Below are positions 1 through 11,279 of a stretch of 64,000 nt of DNA, in pieces; within the stretch, counting starts at the first letter, position 1, and each line of letters opens with the position of its first letter. This stretch comes from Delphinus delphis (taxonomy: Eukaryota; Chordata; Mammalia; Artiodactyla; Delphinidae). The stretch covers positions 34,266,431 to 34,330,430 of the forward strand of contig NC_082696.1 in NCBI RefSeq assembly GCF_949987515.2, read 5' to 3'. The notes under the pieces were generated by a model. The model saw nothing but the letters and a program-made list of their open reading frames with translations. It was not told where the DNA came from and ran no database searches. Position numbers and translations under genes: made by a program.

Positions 1-1984
1 TGGGAATGGGAAAGGTGGAGATGGGCTTCTGATGGGCTGAAGAAATGAGGCCTGCCTACTACAGGCCTGGGCAACCCCCATGCCCTCCCACCCACTGCCC
101 GCAAACAACCTAAGGCTAGAAGGGACAGGAACGGTGTCAAAGGTGGCTTGTCTTTGGAACTGGGCGGAAGAAGCTCAAAAGCAGTCTCTTTCAGTTGGTA
201 TGAAGAATGTTTTGTTTGCAGAAAAGACAGTTAATTTGTATACATGGATAATTGTGTGAAACCTCAGATTATTGTCTGAAAGAGAGGACTATTTATATGG
301 ATTGATCCATTTTAGATTACTCTGCAGTTTATAGTCTTGCTTGTTTAAATATTTTCCTCAGGAAAAAAACCCAAACATTTGTCTCCATTTAATTGAATCT
401 GTATAGTGCACAATGAGAATTTATTCCTTTTCCTAAACCACTTGATAACCTTCTAAATTATTTATGGTGATTCAACCATATAACAAACAAAACAGAAAAC
501 ACATGCAAACGCACACATGCGTGCACACACATGCACACACACACACATTAGAAAGACTATATAGAGGATTACATGTTCTCCCGGAATGATAATTTGATTG
601 TGCACAGCAAACCTGTATTTCTTGTGGTTGGATTTTGATCCTTTATTTTAATGTATAGGCTCTGAATTATTGTTACTATTGTTTTTGTCTTAAGTAGAAT
701 TTAATTCTGAGGAAGAAAGTTCATGAGAAATTTTTTCCTGAATATCATTTGAAATTTCTTCTCAGCTATCCCTTGAGTTCACTACTCTGAAATGAAAAAG
801 TACAGGCAGTGGAAAGGAGCAGTTGTTTATATAAGCAGAGAAGGAGGTCACTTTTTTTAGTCTGTTAGGAGAGTGATTGACTTTTTGTAAAGTAAAAGGT
901 AAAGTACATTATCTGGGATACTTCATGTTGTTTTAAATGAGGATGATGTTTAGTCCCTGGGCCAAGAAAGTCCCTATATGGCTTTCTAAGTTTGAAAAGC
1001 AAACCTTATTTGCCCTTGGGGAGAAAAGACACAAAGTGAATGTAATCATGAACTGGGAATCTCAATAAATTGTTTGGAAAAGGGTAATTTTTACCCAACA
1101 ACATGGCCTGAGGTATGAGATGAAAGATAGATTTGAAAAAATCTTTCAATGTTTTTCATAGACATCTGGGTTGACTTTTTTGGGGCAGTGTTTATTTGTT
1201 CCTTTCTTTGTACATGAGGAAAATATCCAGTACCTTGTAATTGGATCATTGCTTTCAGCAGGAACACTAAAAGCCGTACTCAAACTCCAAGCCAAGAATA
1301 ACATGAAAAATAATTTAATAGTCATTTTATATTAGCAGACAGGATGTTAATGACTCATTTCTAATGACAAGTTAAATGGAAATTACACAAAATGAACAGG
1401 ATCTATTTTTCAAGTACTATAGAGTGGTCACAAAGGTCCGAGGCCTGCCAGTTCAAATTTATCTGTGTTCCTCTCTATTCTTTACACACATCTTATTTTT
1501 CTCATTTTTCTGTGGACTTGATCTTCAGGTTGAAAGCTTGACATCACTGCAGCAGTGCCTGACAGAGGGTTTTATTGCTTCTATTATTATCAGGCCACAA
1601 TCTCATGCCTCAGGAATATGTGTATACACACTCTGTTCTTAAGTTCTCGCTTTCCCTGGCATCACCATTATTTGATTTATAATTTCCATAGATAGTGACC
1701 AGTCTAACTTGAATCAGACATATGTATGGGATGTTACATAACCATAGTGTTTGCAATGATTGCAGCAATGAGTTCATTTAAAAGCATGGAATTTGTGATG
1801 TGTTTTTTTAATGGATAAAAGAAGATAAAAATGTGTGTGCCTTTCAACTATATAATAAGTTTTACTGTTAGGAGTGAGTGGCTATCACTCCTAACATGTG
1901 AACATGTGACTATGTATTGGTCATTGATAAGCTGGCCTCTTTTTCTTTAAAAGTCATAAAAATTAAGTCTGTATATTATTCATG
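1..1984. other. Unique AT-rich DNA, no gene seen
   Basis: I see no recognisable coding exon or well-preserved repeat apart from the CA-rich tract listed separately. The longest open frame (1376-1642, 88 codons) has no recognisable motif and looks like a chance ORF in AT-rich DNA. Confidence 0.6.
497..547. repeat. Interrupted (CA)n microsatellite
   Basis: The run alternates CA with ATGC interruptions (ACACATGC, GTGCACAC) and ends in an uninterrupted CA stretch. This is an imperfect CA/TG simple repeat. Confidence 0.8.
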
Positions 1985-2660
1985 CATTTCTTCATTCATT
2001 TAATATATAGCTATTTAATATTTACTATATTTAAATGCTGAAATAAGGACTAAGAATGGTGAATAGGAAAGACATAGTCTTTATTTTCAGTGGATTTCTA
2101 TTTTAATCAGAAGATAGACACTGAACATTAAACCAGGTATTATTTAATTGCATTTGTGAAAATTGCTGAGGAGAAACTTGTAGGAGCCCCGGACTTAGTA
2201 AAATTAAGGAAGAAGAGTTAGTGAACAATGTTCTAGGCAAATGAAATAGCTGAGCCACAAGACAGGAGGGGAGAGGGGTGGGATTGTAGAGCTAAAGGAC
2301 ATTAGAATTGGAGTCCAGAGTGCTTGTCATGGCATACAAACCCCTGCCTCATCCCATTTCATACATCTCTCCCCACCCACCCCTGGAATCATAAACATAC
2401 ACAGTAGATGGTAAATTAAGCCACGTGATTGTTGGGATTACCTAGGGGTGGTAAAAAGAAAGCTGGGTCAGTAACAAAACCTTGAGAAACTTTTACAGTC
2501 AATGTTTAGGTAAAGGAGGTTGAACCAGCAAAAAAGACTAAGAATGATTGGTCAGAAGCCAAGCATAGGGAGGTGACTAGACACAGCATATACTGCTGAT
2601 GGGAAAAAGGTAAAGTCTGACAGATTACAAACCAGACTTAAGTTTTAGAACTAGGATGGA
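1985..2660 (-). mobile_element. Ancient L2 LINE remnant, minus strand
   Basis: The left end carries the reverse complement of the L2 3' terminus: a CATTCATTTAATAT-type start, then a degenerate counterpart of the 'usually conserved size-marker, summary and dataset' stretch in which a tally of AATGGTGAATAGGAAAGAC and ACTGAACATTAAAC blocks appears in the right order. Further right, a block beginning GAACCAGCAAAAAAGACT matches by eye the reverse complement of the L2 reverse-transcriptase region. It is heavily diverged, with no open frame. The family assignment is from memory of the consensus, and the right boundary is approximate. Confidence 0.45.
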
Positions 2661-3776
2661 TGCTATGTAGAGAAAAATAAGGAAAGATTCTAGAACACTA
2701 GTGGATCTGAGGTCCTAATGAGATCCAAGTATAGTCTTGGTGAAAGCACTCTAGGAAGTGAGAGCATTCGCTGTAGTAGAGAGAGAGAGACACTCTACTT
2801 GAGGACAGGAGATTAGGTGAGAGAGGAGGACATTTAGTGATTTTGAAAGTGGAAAATATTCAGGTTATGTCAGGTTTCAGACTTGACTCTGGGCGTGAAA
2901 GGCTAAGGTAGAGAAATGAAAAGTTCATTTGTAATAAGGAGATCCAGTCAAGGTGTTGAATGGAATGTTTGTGTAGATGTGAACATCATTCAGGATCATG
3001 GGGCTAGAAGAGAAAACAATAATCCAGTCTTTTTATGAAGGATGAATTGTGACTAGAGATTAGTAGGTAAATGATACCAACAATAAAGGAGATAGTGCAT
3101 AGCTAGATGGCAAGAATGTCAAAGCAGCAGGGATTTTTTGAAAGGAGTTAAGGATGCAATGGACAGCACTAGGTGCCAGAGTATCATCAGCCTGAGGGTA
3201 TCTAGGGTGTTGAGGAATAAGCAGCCATCTTCATTTGCTACAGAAGTGCTGTCCTCAATGGAGAGTGGAATTTTAGTCAAGGTTGGAAGGTAGAGGAAAT
3301 GTTCTGAAAGAAAGTTAAGTATGCGGTGAAATTTCCAAAGGCACAGTGGAAGAATCTGAGAGATAGGAGAGAAGAGAAGAGAGGGAGAGAGAGATGGGGG
3401 CAGAGTGGGAGATGGGGTGGGGCGGGGAACTGGTGCTCAGTGGAGAGCAATTGGCAGTAAAAAATGGAGCATTATGGGAATTTTATTGTAGCAGAAAATC
3501 AATACCTGGAGATGGTTTGAAGACTCAGGGACCTGGAGGGAAGGGCTAAGGAAATAAGGATTAGAAAACGTGTCAGGGTTAGTAGCTTAAGAGATGACTG
3601 CTTCACTGGGGCCTGGGAACAGGAGCTTGGCTGTAATAACTAAAGCAAAGAAGAGCCTGGAAAGCCTGACAGAGCTTCACTAGAGGAGACCAAAATGTGG
3701 GGACTACCTCTAGCAAAGTGGGATTTTTAATTGTTGAAATGCTAATAGGCTAATATTAGCATTAAATGCTAATATT
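2661..3776. other. Purine-rich non-coding DNA
   Basis: No gene is seen. The stretch is rich in GA, with a short GA-rich low-complexity run at about 3359-3428. It may be more of the degraded L2 to its left, but I cannot align it with confidence. Confidence 0.5.
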
Positions 3777-4407
3777 ATAAAATGTCCAACCTCATGGAAG
3801 CAACCTAAGTGTCCATTGACAGATGAATGGATAAAGAAGATGTGGCACATATATACAATGGAATATTACTCTGCCATGAAAAGAAACGAAATTGAGTTAT
3901 TTGTAGTGAGGTGGATGGGCCTAGAGTCTGTCATACAGAGTGAAGTAAGTCAGAAAGAGAAAAACAAATACCATATGCTAACACATATATATGGAATCTA
4001 AAACCAAAAATGGTTCTGAAGACCCTAGGTGCAGGACAGGAATAAAGACACAGGCATAGAGAATGGAGATGAGGACACGGGGAGGGGGAAGAGTAAGCTG
4101 GGACAAAGTGAGAGAGTGGCATGGACATATATACACTACCAAATGTAAAATAGCTAGTGGGAAGCAGCCACATAGCACAGGGAGATCAGTTCGGTCCTTT
4201 GTGTCCACCTAGAGGGGTGGGATAGGGAGGGTGGGAGGGAGACACAAGAGGGAGGAGATATGGGGATATATGTATATGTATAGCTGATTCACTTTGTTAT
4301 AAAGCAGAAACTAACACACCATTGTAAAGCAATTTTACTCCAATAAACATGTTAAAAAGAAAAAAAAAAAAAAGGAGAGAAAAAAAATAAAATAAAATGT
4401 CCAACCT
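3777..4407 (+). mobile_element. 5'-truncated L1 3' end with 16-bp target duplication
   Basis: The insert (3793-4391) covers the extreme 3' end of ORF2 and the 3' UTR of a cetartiodactyl-type L1. It ends with the block ATTGTAAAGCAATTTTACTCC followed by an A-rich tail at 4357-4391. It is flanked by a perfect 16-bp direct repeat, ATAAAATGTCCAACCT, at 3777-3792 and 4392-4407. That pattern is the signature of target-primed reverse transcription with 5' truncation. A 61-codon frame inside it (3816-4001) is the C-terminal piece of ORF2 (contains MEYYSAMKRNE) and not a separate gene. Confidence 0.93.
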
Positions 4408-4600
4408 GCCAGAGGTTTGCACCAAGAAGCACCAGGCCTTTGCAATACTTGATCCATTCTGACCAAGAGTTCATTTTCTCTCCTCAACCTTTCATGTTAA
4501 GCTTTCAGGTTTAACAATTTTATTTAAATTCTGCGTTTCTTCTCTGAAGTCTGGGATATACTATAAATTACATAATTTGCATGAACTTTTTCTAACATTT

Positions 4601-4644
4601 CAATTCCTCACTTAATATCATTCAATTCCTCACTTAATATCATC
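4601..4644. repeat. Two-copy tandem repeat, 22-bp unit
   Basis: The unit CAATTCCTCACTTAATATCAT plus one base occurs twice head to tail (4601-4622 and 4623-4644), differing only at the last base. It is a small recent local duplication. Confidence 0.9.
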
Positions 4645-5160
4645 AATTGAATTTGGTATGAAAAAGCAGGAAGCTACATTCCTTCTTTAATCTAGTTTAT
4701 TGCTCAGTATTGAGAAACTATGATTTAATACTCATCTAATAACTTGAAATAATAATACTTTTTCCAAAGTATCTAATTCAAACTCAGGAAAAGTATTTTT
4801 TTTCAAAGCTATGTGGTAGTACATGCTTGACAATAAATTTAAAAATTCATATCAAGTGATGGACTTAGCTTTCTGTGGGCTGTGGATGAGTCAAATGTAA
4901 ACAAGTGTAGTGGGTTAGTTCTAGTTAATATCAACATTCAAACTGATCTTTTGAGTTGTCCCTGGTAGTACCATCAGGATTCCATCTTTTGTCATTTAAG
5001 AAGGAATTTGAGAATTATCTACAAATGACTTACCACACTCTTAATTCTCTGCTTAAACAGTTTAAGAAATTGTAGTTGAACAATTTAGAGACTAAGTTAT
5101 ATTTATATTTATATTCTCACAATACTCCTAGTATCTGGGATACTATATATAAATGATTGT

Positions 5161-5637
5161 TGGATGTGCCAGTTATCTATCACCACGCAATGCTGCATAC
5201 TCACCAGAAAAACTTAGAGGCACCCAGTAAAAAACACATTTTTCATGAGGCTCTGGGGTTCAGCTGACCTGAATTAGTTTTAGCTGATCTGGGTTGGGTT
5301 TGCCCAAATACCTGAGTCTCTTCTGGCTGTTGGTTGTCTTAGCTTGGATGACTAGGGTAACATGATTCTGTTTTCTGTCCTGCTCAACCTCCAGAAGACT
5401 AGTCTAGGCATGTTCTCATGGCACAGGGGAAGGGCAAGAATGAGCAAAACCAATTATGCAAGCATCTTTCAACTCTCTGTGTCACATGTGTCAATATTCC
5501 GTTGGTCCAGAAAAAGTCACATGAACAAGTCAAAAGTCACAGTAGGAGGGTACTGCAAGATTACACAGAAAGGACATGTATACAGAGAGAAGTGAAGAAT
5601 TGGGGCCATGGATGCAACTGGTCCACCACATTGAATG
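5161..5637. mobile_element. Old interspersed repeat, class uncertain
   Basis: The block starts CAGTTATCTATCACC and ends CCACCACA. Its order of landmarks (bathing of CTCTGGGGTTCAGCTGACC, then CAAGTCAAAAGTCACAG near the right) resembles a common ancient mammalian LTR or DNA-transposon family that opens with CAGTTATCTATTGCTGC. I cannot name the family. Overlapping open frames of 74-77 codons here are incidental. Confidence 0.4.
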
Positions 5638-6597
5638 AATAAATGAACAAATGGATCACAGAGTGATGGGAAGAGCACTGGACTAAGGGATGGGAGACAT
5701 ATCCCTGAGGCGTGGCACTGTTCATTCTGTTAATTTGGGTAAATTGTTTGATCATTCTGGACCCTAATTTCCTTATTGGCTCTTTCCAAGCTTTAAAAGC
5801 CTTTGATTCAAGCTTTTAATGAATATTTAATGAATTTAATGCTGTACACAGTCTATAAGAGAAACTTAAGGAAAGTTGTTCATTATGCTATCCTTCAGTG
5901 AACCAAAATGGCTAGTGTGGATGGCCAAAATTCACTGGCTACTTTTGACTCTATGAATCTGAATATTTTGTAATCAGATTCAAACTGAAAAACTTCTATT
6001 CTGAATTTCGCTATGAAGCAATGTGCTGAAAGTTCAATTTCCTTTTTACGTCTTTAGTGTTTGCTCCTATATGATGATTCTTTTGAAGAATACAATATGT
6101 CAGTACTACATCAAACACTATGACATTTCTTATATGTGAGATGTGTTTTAGAGTCCATTGATGTTTTGCCTTAATAATTCATTGTTAGGATGAATTATCA
6201 TTCTAAAATTGACTAGAGGAGCTTTATCAAATTTGGATAACGCTGGTAAAATTGTGGGTTATTTTAAAGTAAATATTATGATTAGTTTTATAATATAAAA
6301 GGTACAGATAATACAAAATGAATCCTGTTCATTATATAATAAATAATTATGTAATATGTAATGAAATGGTGGATTACTAAACTATAAGAATAAAAACTGA
6401 GTGAAAAAGTTGTAAATAAAAATATTTTATAAGCTCCACAAGAAGAAAGTAATATACACAAATGGCCTCTGAAGATGATATTCTATGTCTGAGATGACTT
6501 CTTACTTTAGTCACTAAGATTGCCTAAAAAATTCAACACCTAGATTACCAAAATAGGTTGATGAAGATATAATCTGTAACTCACTCTGACATATAGA
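5638..6597. other. Unique AT-rich DNA
   Basis: I see no gene or clear repeat in this stretch. Confidence 0.5.
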
Positions 6598-6975
6598 ATG
6601 TTCTGTTTCAGATATACAGAAATAACTTGCCACATGATAAATGTTTATCCTTGTCCTACCTCTGGGAAACATTTAGTTTGGACTGATAATTTACTTGTGA
6701 AATCAATCACCCGGCCTATGTCATTTCAGAGTCTCCATGTAGACAGATCCAAGAAACTGCACTCAAGTCAAGCTGGCCTGGATTCCAAAGTACCAGTTGG
6801 TTGTCAAAATGATTTGGCTGATCTGGAGAAAGAGAAGAGAAAGACTGGGAAAACTGCAGTAGCAGGCACCAGTGCAACCACAGGTCTGTTAAGCCACATG
6901 ATATTGGTTTTAACTGCCTTTATGACAGATGCACAATGTACAGCTTCTTACTGCCATTTTATTTGGACTATGTGA
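6598..6975 (+). other. 125-codon open frame with exon-like core
   Basis: This is the longest plus-strand frame in the window that does not fall in an obvious transposon. Inside it, 6730-6883 (154 bp) is preceded by TCATTTCAG and followed by CAG/GTCTGT, a plausible acceptor and donor. The frame stays open across it and encodes a hydrophilic, lysine-rich segment (LEKEKRKTGKTAV). I do not recognise the protein, and no domain, signal peptide or membrane segment is evident. An ORF of this length in 64 kb of AT-rich DNA can arise by chance, and the downstream part is hydrophobic and unlike the core. Function is unknown. Confidence 0.25.
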
Positions 6976-9211
6976 CTTAGTCAAAGTGATGGACCTGACC
7001 TGCGAATCTCACTGAAATTTAGTTTTAAGTGAAGCATAGTATTAAGCACTCATATTGATGATAGGTCTGTTCATTGTTTGCTGTTATTAGATTTTTCTTC
7101 TCATTTATGGTTTTCATGGCCAAGGAAGTGTTCTATTTTAATATTGCTTTTATTATCATGACAATAATATGTGTAAATGTTTGCTGAAATTAACAAGAAG
7201 GTTTAATGGCTTGAGAAGAGGTCAAAATAATTGAGATGCTTTTAATTTTAAAAGTGTCAGATGAGTGACCTAATGCAGACCTGAATTATAATAGTTCAGT
7301 TTATAGAGATGGCGATCTGATATTTTTCATCTCTACTAAAAGCAAAACAAGAGAAAATGGACTTGTGGAGAAGTTGATATCATTCAATTAAGCTACCCAG
7401 ACTAACTTCCATATTGTGGAAATCTTGGATGAGTTAGCACGGGAAATGAGAATTTTCTTTCTTGGCAATATTTTAAACACACCAAAGAAGCTCAATATCA
7501 TTATACTTTATCTTTAAAACTTCACATTTCATTTGTAGATAAGTTGAAACTGTAATTATTCTTAAGCATATGATTTTTTCTTTTCCCCTCCTTATTTGAT
7601 TTTGTAGCCAGCACTCTTTTTTCCTCCCAGGGCATGTAAAAGTTAAAATACTACATATAAAGTCTCTGAAGTGTTTCTGCTGAAACTGTACAATTTGGGT
7701 TCTTTCATGTAGTTAACTTACTGGCTTCTGACACTCCTATAAAAATATCCCATAGAGCTTTTCTTATTACCTTTTCATTGACTCTTTCTGAATGATAAAA
7801 ATGAAATTCTGTAAAGGGCTTTGAAAACCATGCACATTGCAATTCCTCCAAATTTCAAATACTAACCAAGTGTGACTATACAAGAAACAGCTACTGCAGT
7901 GAAAATTACTGCACTGTGTTGAGTCTCAGGCTATTATTAATTCATTGGAAACTATTTTTTCCTTAAGATTATGGATCCTAAAAGGTACCAGATAATACAA
8001 TTGCTGAGATCAAAGTTTTTGTTTCAATCATAGAAAAACTTATTATCTGATCTTCCCCTGTGTGTGCATCTTCCTGGGATGCTATGTGACAGCCCCAAGT
8101 TTGTGCTCTGAATGAATAGTGCAGAGTATGTTACAGACCAGGGCAGAAACTGCTTTGAACCTATTGCCTATTAGTGATGGTTTAAGAAAAAAAGAGCACC
8201 TGAAATTAAAGTGATGGTTCTACTAACCATCACTTAGTAGTGATGGTTAGTAGTAAGACTTACTAACTTTACTCAAGAGAATAAAGTGAAATCTCCTTTC
8301 TTACATTAATTTCAACATGTATTTATTTAAAAATTACCTAGTATGTGGATCTGGGCAATATTTTCACTTGCTTTCCCATTTGAAATTACAATAAATTATA
8401 GAGTCTATCTTCATTATGAGTTATAATTGAATGACAATTCCATACATAAAAATACAAAAATAAAGCAGAAATATAATTCTTCAAAATTCATTTTTTTCTT
8501 GTGGAATATTATATATTTTCTTCATTAAAAAAACGCTCTTTTGATCTGTACTTCACATTTACTGTCCTTGGAATGGATAGCTCATCTGTGAATATTCATC
8601 AACCACCTTGGAGTTCAGGATAAGCAAATCATACTCTTTCTGAGCTTTCTCCTCTTTTTAAATTTGAGACATAAGTCAGTCATTTCCTAAATTCTCTTTG
8701 GATGAAAATGGCAGTTTTAGAGGCTCTGTGGCGTATCACAGAGAAAACAAAGCAGAACAAAACAAAAAAACCGTATTAAGACAGGGGAGCTGCATCTCCA
8801 GTTTTGCTCCTTCTAGACACCCAGACCTTATTCTTTCAGTTAGATGAAGTGGAACCATTTCAGATATGTATCTAATAATTATACTAAAGGGAAGTCTTCA
8901 TTTTGAAATTCACCGTAGACAACTAGAAGATTCGCTGTAAATGGCTGAACACATGTTATCTAATGAGAGTTTGCTCTGTTGAAGCCAGGAGCACAGGAAA
9001 CTCTACCTCAGGATTGGTGCTGTCAGTCCCAGCTCCTCTTCAGTTAAGAAGCTGGTGAAAATGCTTCACCAGATCTCATGGGTGACCTTCCTCTCTGGGT
9101 CCCTGATTCACTCTGGTTGCTCAACAGGCCCATGTCTTATTTGGGGAACATTGTTATTAAGTCTGCACGTTGTTTTGTCCATAAATTACTAAAAGAATAG
9201 TTCTTTAAAGG
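6976..9211. other. Unique AT-rich DNA
   Basis: No gene or well-preserved repeat is seen here except the nested palindrome at 8211-8267. Confidence 0.55.
8211..8267. repeat. Nested inverted repeats
   Basis: The main palindrome has perfect 14-bp arms, CTACTAACCATCAC (8220-8233) and GTGATGGTTAGTAG (8240-8253), around a 6-bp loop. A second hairpin shares the left arm: GTGATGGTT (8211-8219) pairs with AACCATCAC (8225-8233). A third, GTTAGTA (8246-8252) with TACTAAC (8261-8267), shares the right arm. A fourth copy of the motif, TAGTGATGGTT, lies upstream at 8172. The arms can therefore pair in mutually exclusive ways. Confidence 0.9.
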
Positions 9212-9420
9212 TAGGATGATTAAGTGGTTAACTTTTGGAGTCTGAACTTAAGACTGCTGGGTTTAAACCTTGGCTCCCTTACTCGCCAGCTGTGTACCAT
9301 GTCTCTATCTCCTTATTTGTAAACTTGGGTTAGTAATAGCGCTACACCATAGGCTATTTTGACAACTACATTAGATAAAATAGGTTAAAGTTAGTATAGT
9401 ACATAATAAACTCCAGTTGA
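9212..9420 (+). mobile_element. MIR SINE
   Basis: The order of MIR landmarks is visible: GTGGTTAACTTTTGGAGTCTG, a tRNA-like GGGTTTAAACC, CCAGCTGTGTACC, then a degraded 'TCTGTAAAATGGG'-type block and an ATTAAATGAGATAAT-like block. It is a strongly diverged ancient copy. Confidence 0.7.
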
Positions 9421-9858
9421 ATCATAGCTATGCTAATTAACTTCTGCATATTTATGAGTTGATGGCCAAGGAAAAATGTGCTTCCTGACAGTATATTTTG
9501 CAAAGTGCTGGCTGTGACCACCTGATGTGGCTCTTGCAGTCTCTGAGTTTCTGTCTGTACTTTTTTCTTTTGAGAACTGTATCCTCTTGGGAATTTCATG
9601 GCCTCTATGAATTCTATGGATATGGGAAGTGATTAGAACTCTTTTGGAGATGAGTCACTGAGTCCTCTGAGTCTAAGAAACAATACTATTGTGCAGAGAC
9701 ATGGAAGCCCTGAGCCTCCCTAATGGACCCCTTCCCCTCCTTAACTCAGCTGCGGTAGCTCAGGAAGAGCACAGAGCTTCCCTGTTTAATCAGTGACAGT
9801 GCTGTTGTTGGTAGATGACGTGTTAAGTGCAAATGTTTGTTTTAAGCTGTTTGTTTTA
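9421..9858. other. Unique DNA, no gene seen
   Basis: An open frame of 77 codons on the minus strand (9366-9599) overlaps the MIR end and has no recognisable motif. Nothing else is evident. Confidence 0.5.
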
Positions 9859-10290
9859 TGTCCAGTTCCCAGGATGAACTTGCAAGTGGAAAGTTTATTG
9901 AGAAGTACTCTCAGGAACAACACATAAGGCAGAGGAACGAAAGCAGGTCTGAACAGAGGGAGAAGTGAAATCATAATAGAGTCACAGGAAAGACCTCAGC
10001 TGATCACACAGGGAGCTCTGGAGCTGGCGTGGCTCTTCAGAGTTGTCTTGTATTAAGGCGAGGGGACCAGGTTTTTATAGCCCCTGCTTCAGTCGATCAT
10101 TGGAAGCAGCTGCCTTTGAGAAGGGGGCATGACTGTGGGCAAGGTGACTTCCTTTAGCCCAGGGCAAAGTCATTTGGTATCAGAGGATTATCATTTAGTT
10201 GTGAGAAGGATCTGGTTATTATGTAGGTCACACATTAATTGCAGAGATTGCTTCTGGTGATCTGACTGGCTAAATAGAAGGCCATTTTCT
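9859..10290 (-). mobile_element. Putative solo LTR, minus strand
   Basis: Read on the minus strand, the block contains a TATA-like CTATAAAAAC (10071-10080) and, 172 bp downstream, an AATAAA signal (9894-9899). It ends ...GGGAACTGGACA at 9859, a CA terminus as expected of an LTR. That layout of promoter, R region and polyadenylation signal fits a retroviral LTR. No primer-binding site or internal region was recognised beside it. The right (5') boundary and the family are not determined, and no target duplication was found. Confidence 0.5.
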
Positions 10291-10519
10291 TTTTTCCTCT
10301 TTATGTGTCTATCTAGAAACTGCGATCTTTGCCAGAAAGGATAATCTTTTAAAATATACCTATTTGGTTTTACTCTACATAAATGTTCTCTACTTAGTAA
10401 ATTTTATACTCTCCTGATCAACATTCTCTAATGGAATTTCCTTGCTTTTGAAGCTTCCACTATATTCTAATTATTCTTACATCTTTAGACTCATCCTCCA
10501 TTAATTAGACCTGTCAAGT

Positions 10520-10660
10520 AGTGAGAAGACCCCTGGGCCAGAAAACAAAAGCAGGTACCATAAGGTCTAGTCCCAGCTCTGTACATCCTAGATGTGCAGT
10601 CTTTCACAGGCCATTTTATTTTTCTGAGTTATATTTCCCTCATCAAAATAAGAGGTACTC
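10520..10660 (+). mobile_element. Degraded MIR SINE
   Basis: The landmarks CCCAGCTCTG, ATGTGCAGTCTTTCAC and TTTCTGAGTTATATTTCCCTCATC follow MIR order (CCCAGCTCTGCC, TGTGACCTTGGGC, CTCAGTTTCCTCATC). The copy is heavily diverged. Confidence 0.45.
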
Positions 10661-11279
10661 CAGGAAATTTTTGTGCCAATTTTTGTGTCAATTCTGAAAG
10701 CATGTGATTACATGGCCTATTCTGATATCATAGAGTCATGGCGCTGTTGTTCACCTGTAAATAAGACCCACATAGAAATGATTCACGACATTTAGGGACA
10801 TTCTTATTATGGTAAATTAAACAGGTAACAGGAAACAAGCTCCATGGAAAAGCTCTTCACCGAGGTCAAGATGGAAGCTAGAAAGAAAGAATGCATTTAT
10901 AGGAAGGTAAAGAAGTCTTCATACTGAGCTTTAATTCAATCTTATTTTTATTTTTTAACATCTTTATTGGAGTATAATTGCTTTACAATGGTGTGTTAGT
11001 TTCTGCTTTATAACAAAGTGAATCAGCTATACATATACATATATCCCATATCTCCACCCTCTTGCATCTCCCTCCTACCCTCCCTATCCCATCCCTCTAG
11101 GTGGTCACAAAGCACCGAGTTGATCTCCCTGTGCTATGCAGCTGCTTCCCACTAGCTATTTTACATTTGGTAGTATATATAAGTCCATACCAATCTCTCA
11201 CTTCATCCCAGCTTCCCCTTTCCCCTCCCTGTGTCCTCAAGTCCATTCTGTACATCTGCATCTTTATTCCTGTCCTGCC

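Noticed and set aside
1376..1642. 88-codon open frame
   Set aside because: No recognisable domain, repetitive phenylalanine- and serine-rich translation of AT-rich DNA, and no supporting signals.
4601..4644. CRISPR-like or satellite array
   Set aside because: Only two adjacent copies without spacers in a mammalian genome; a simple local duplication.
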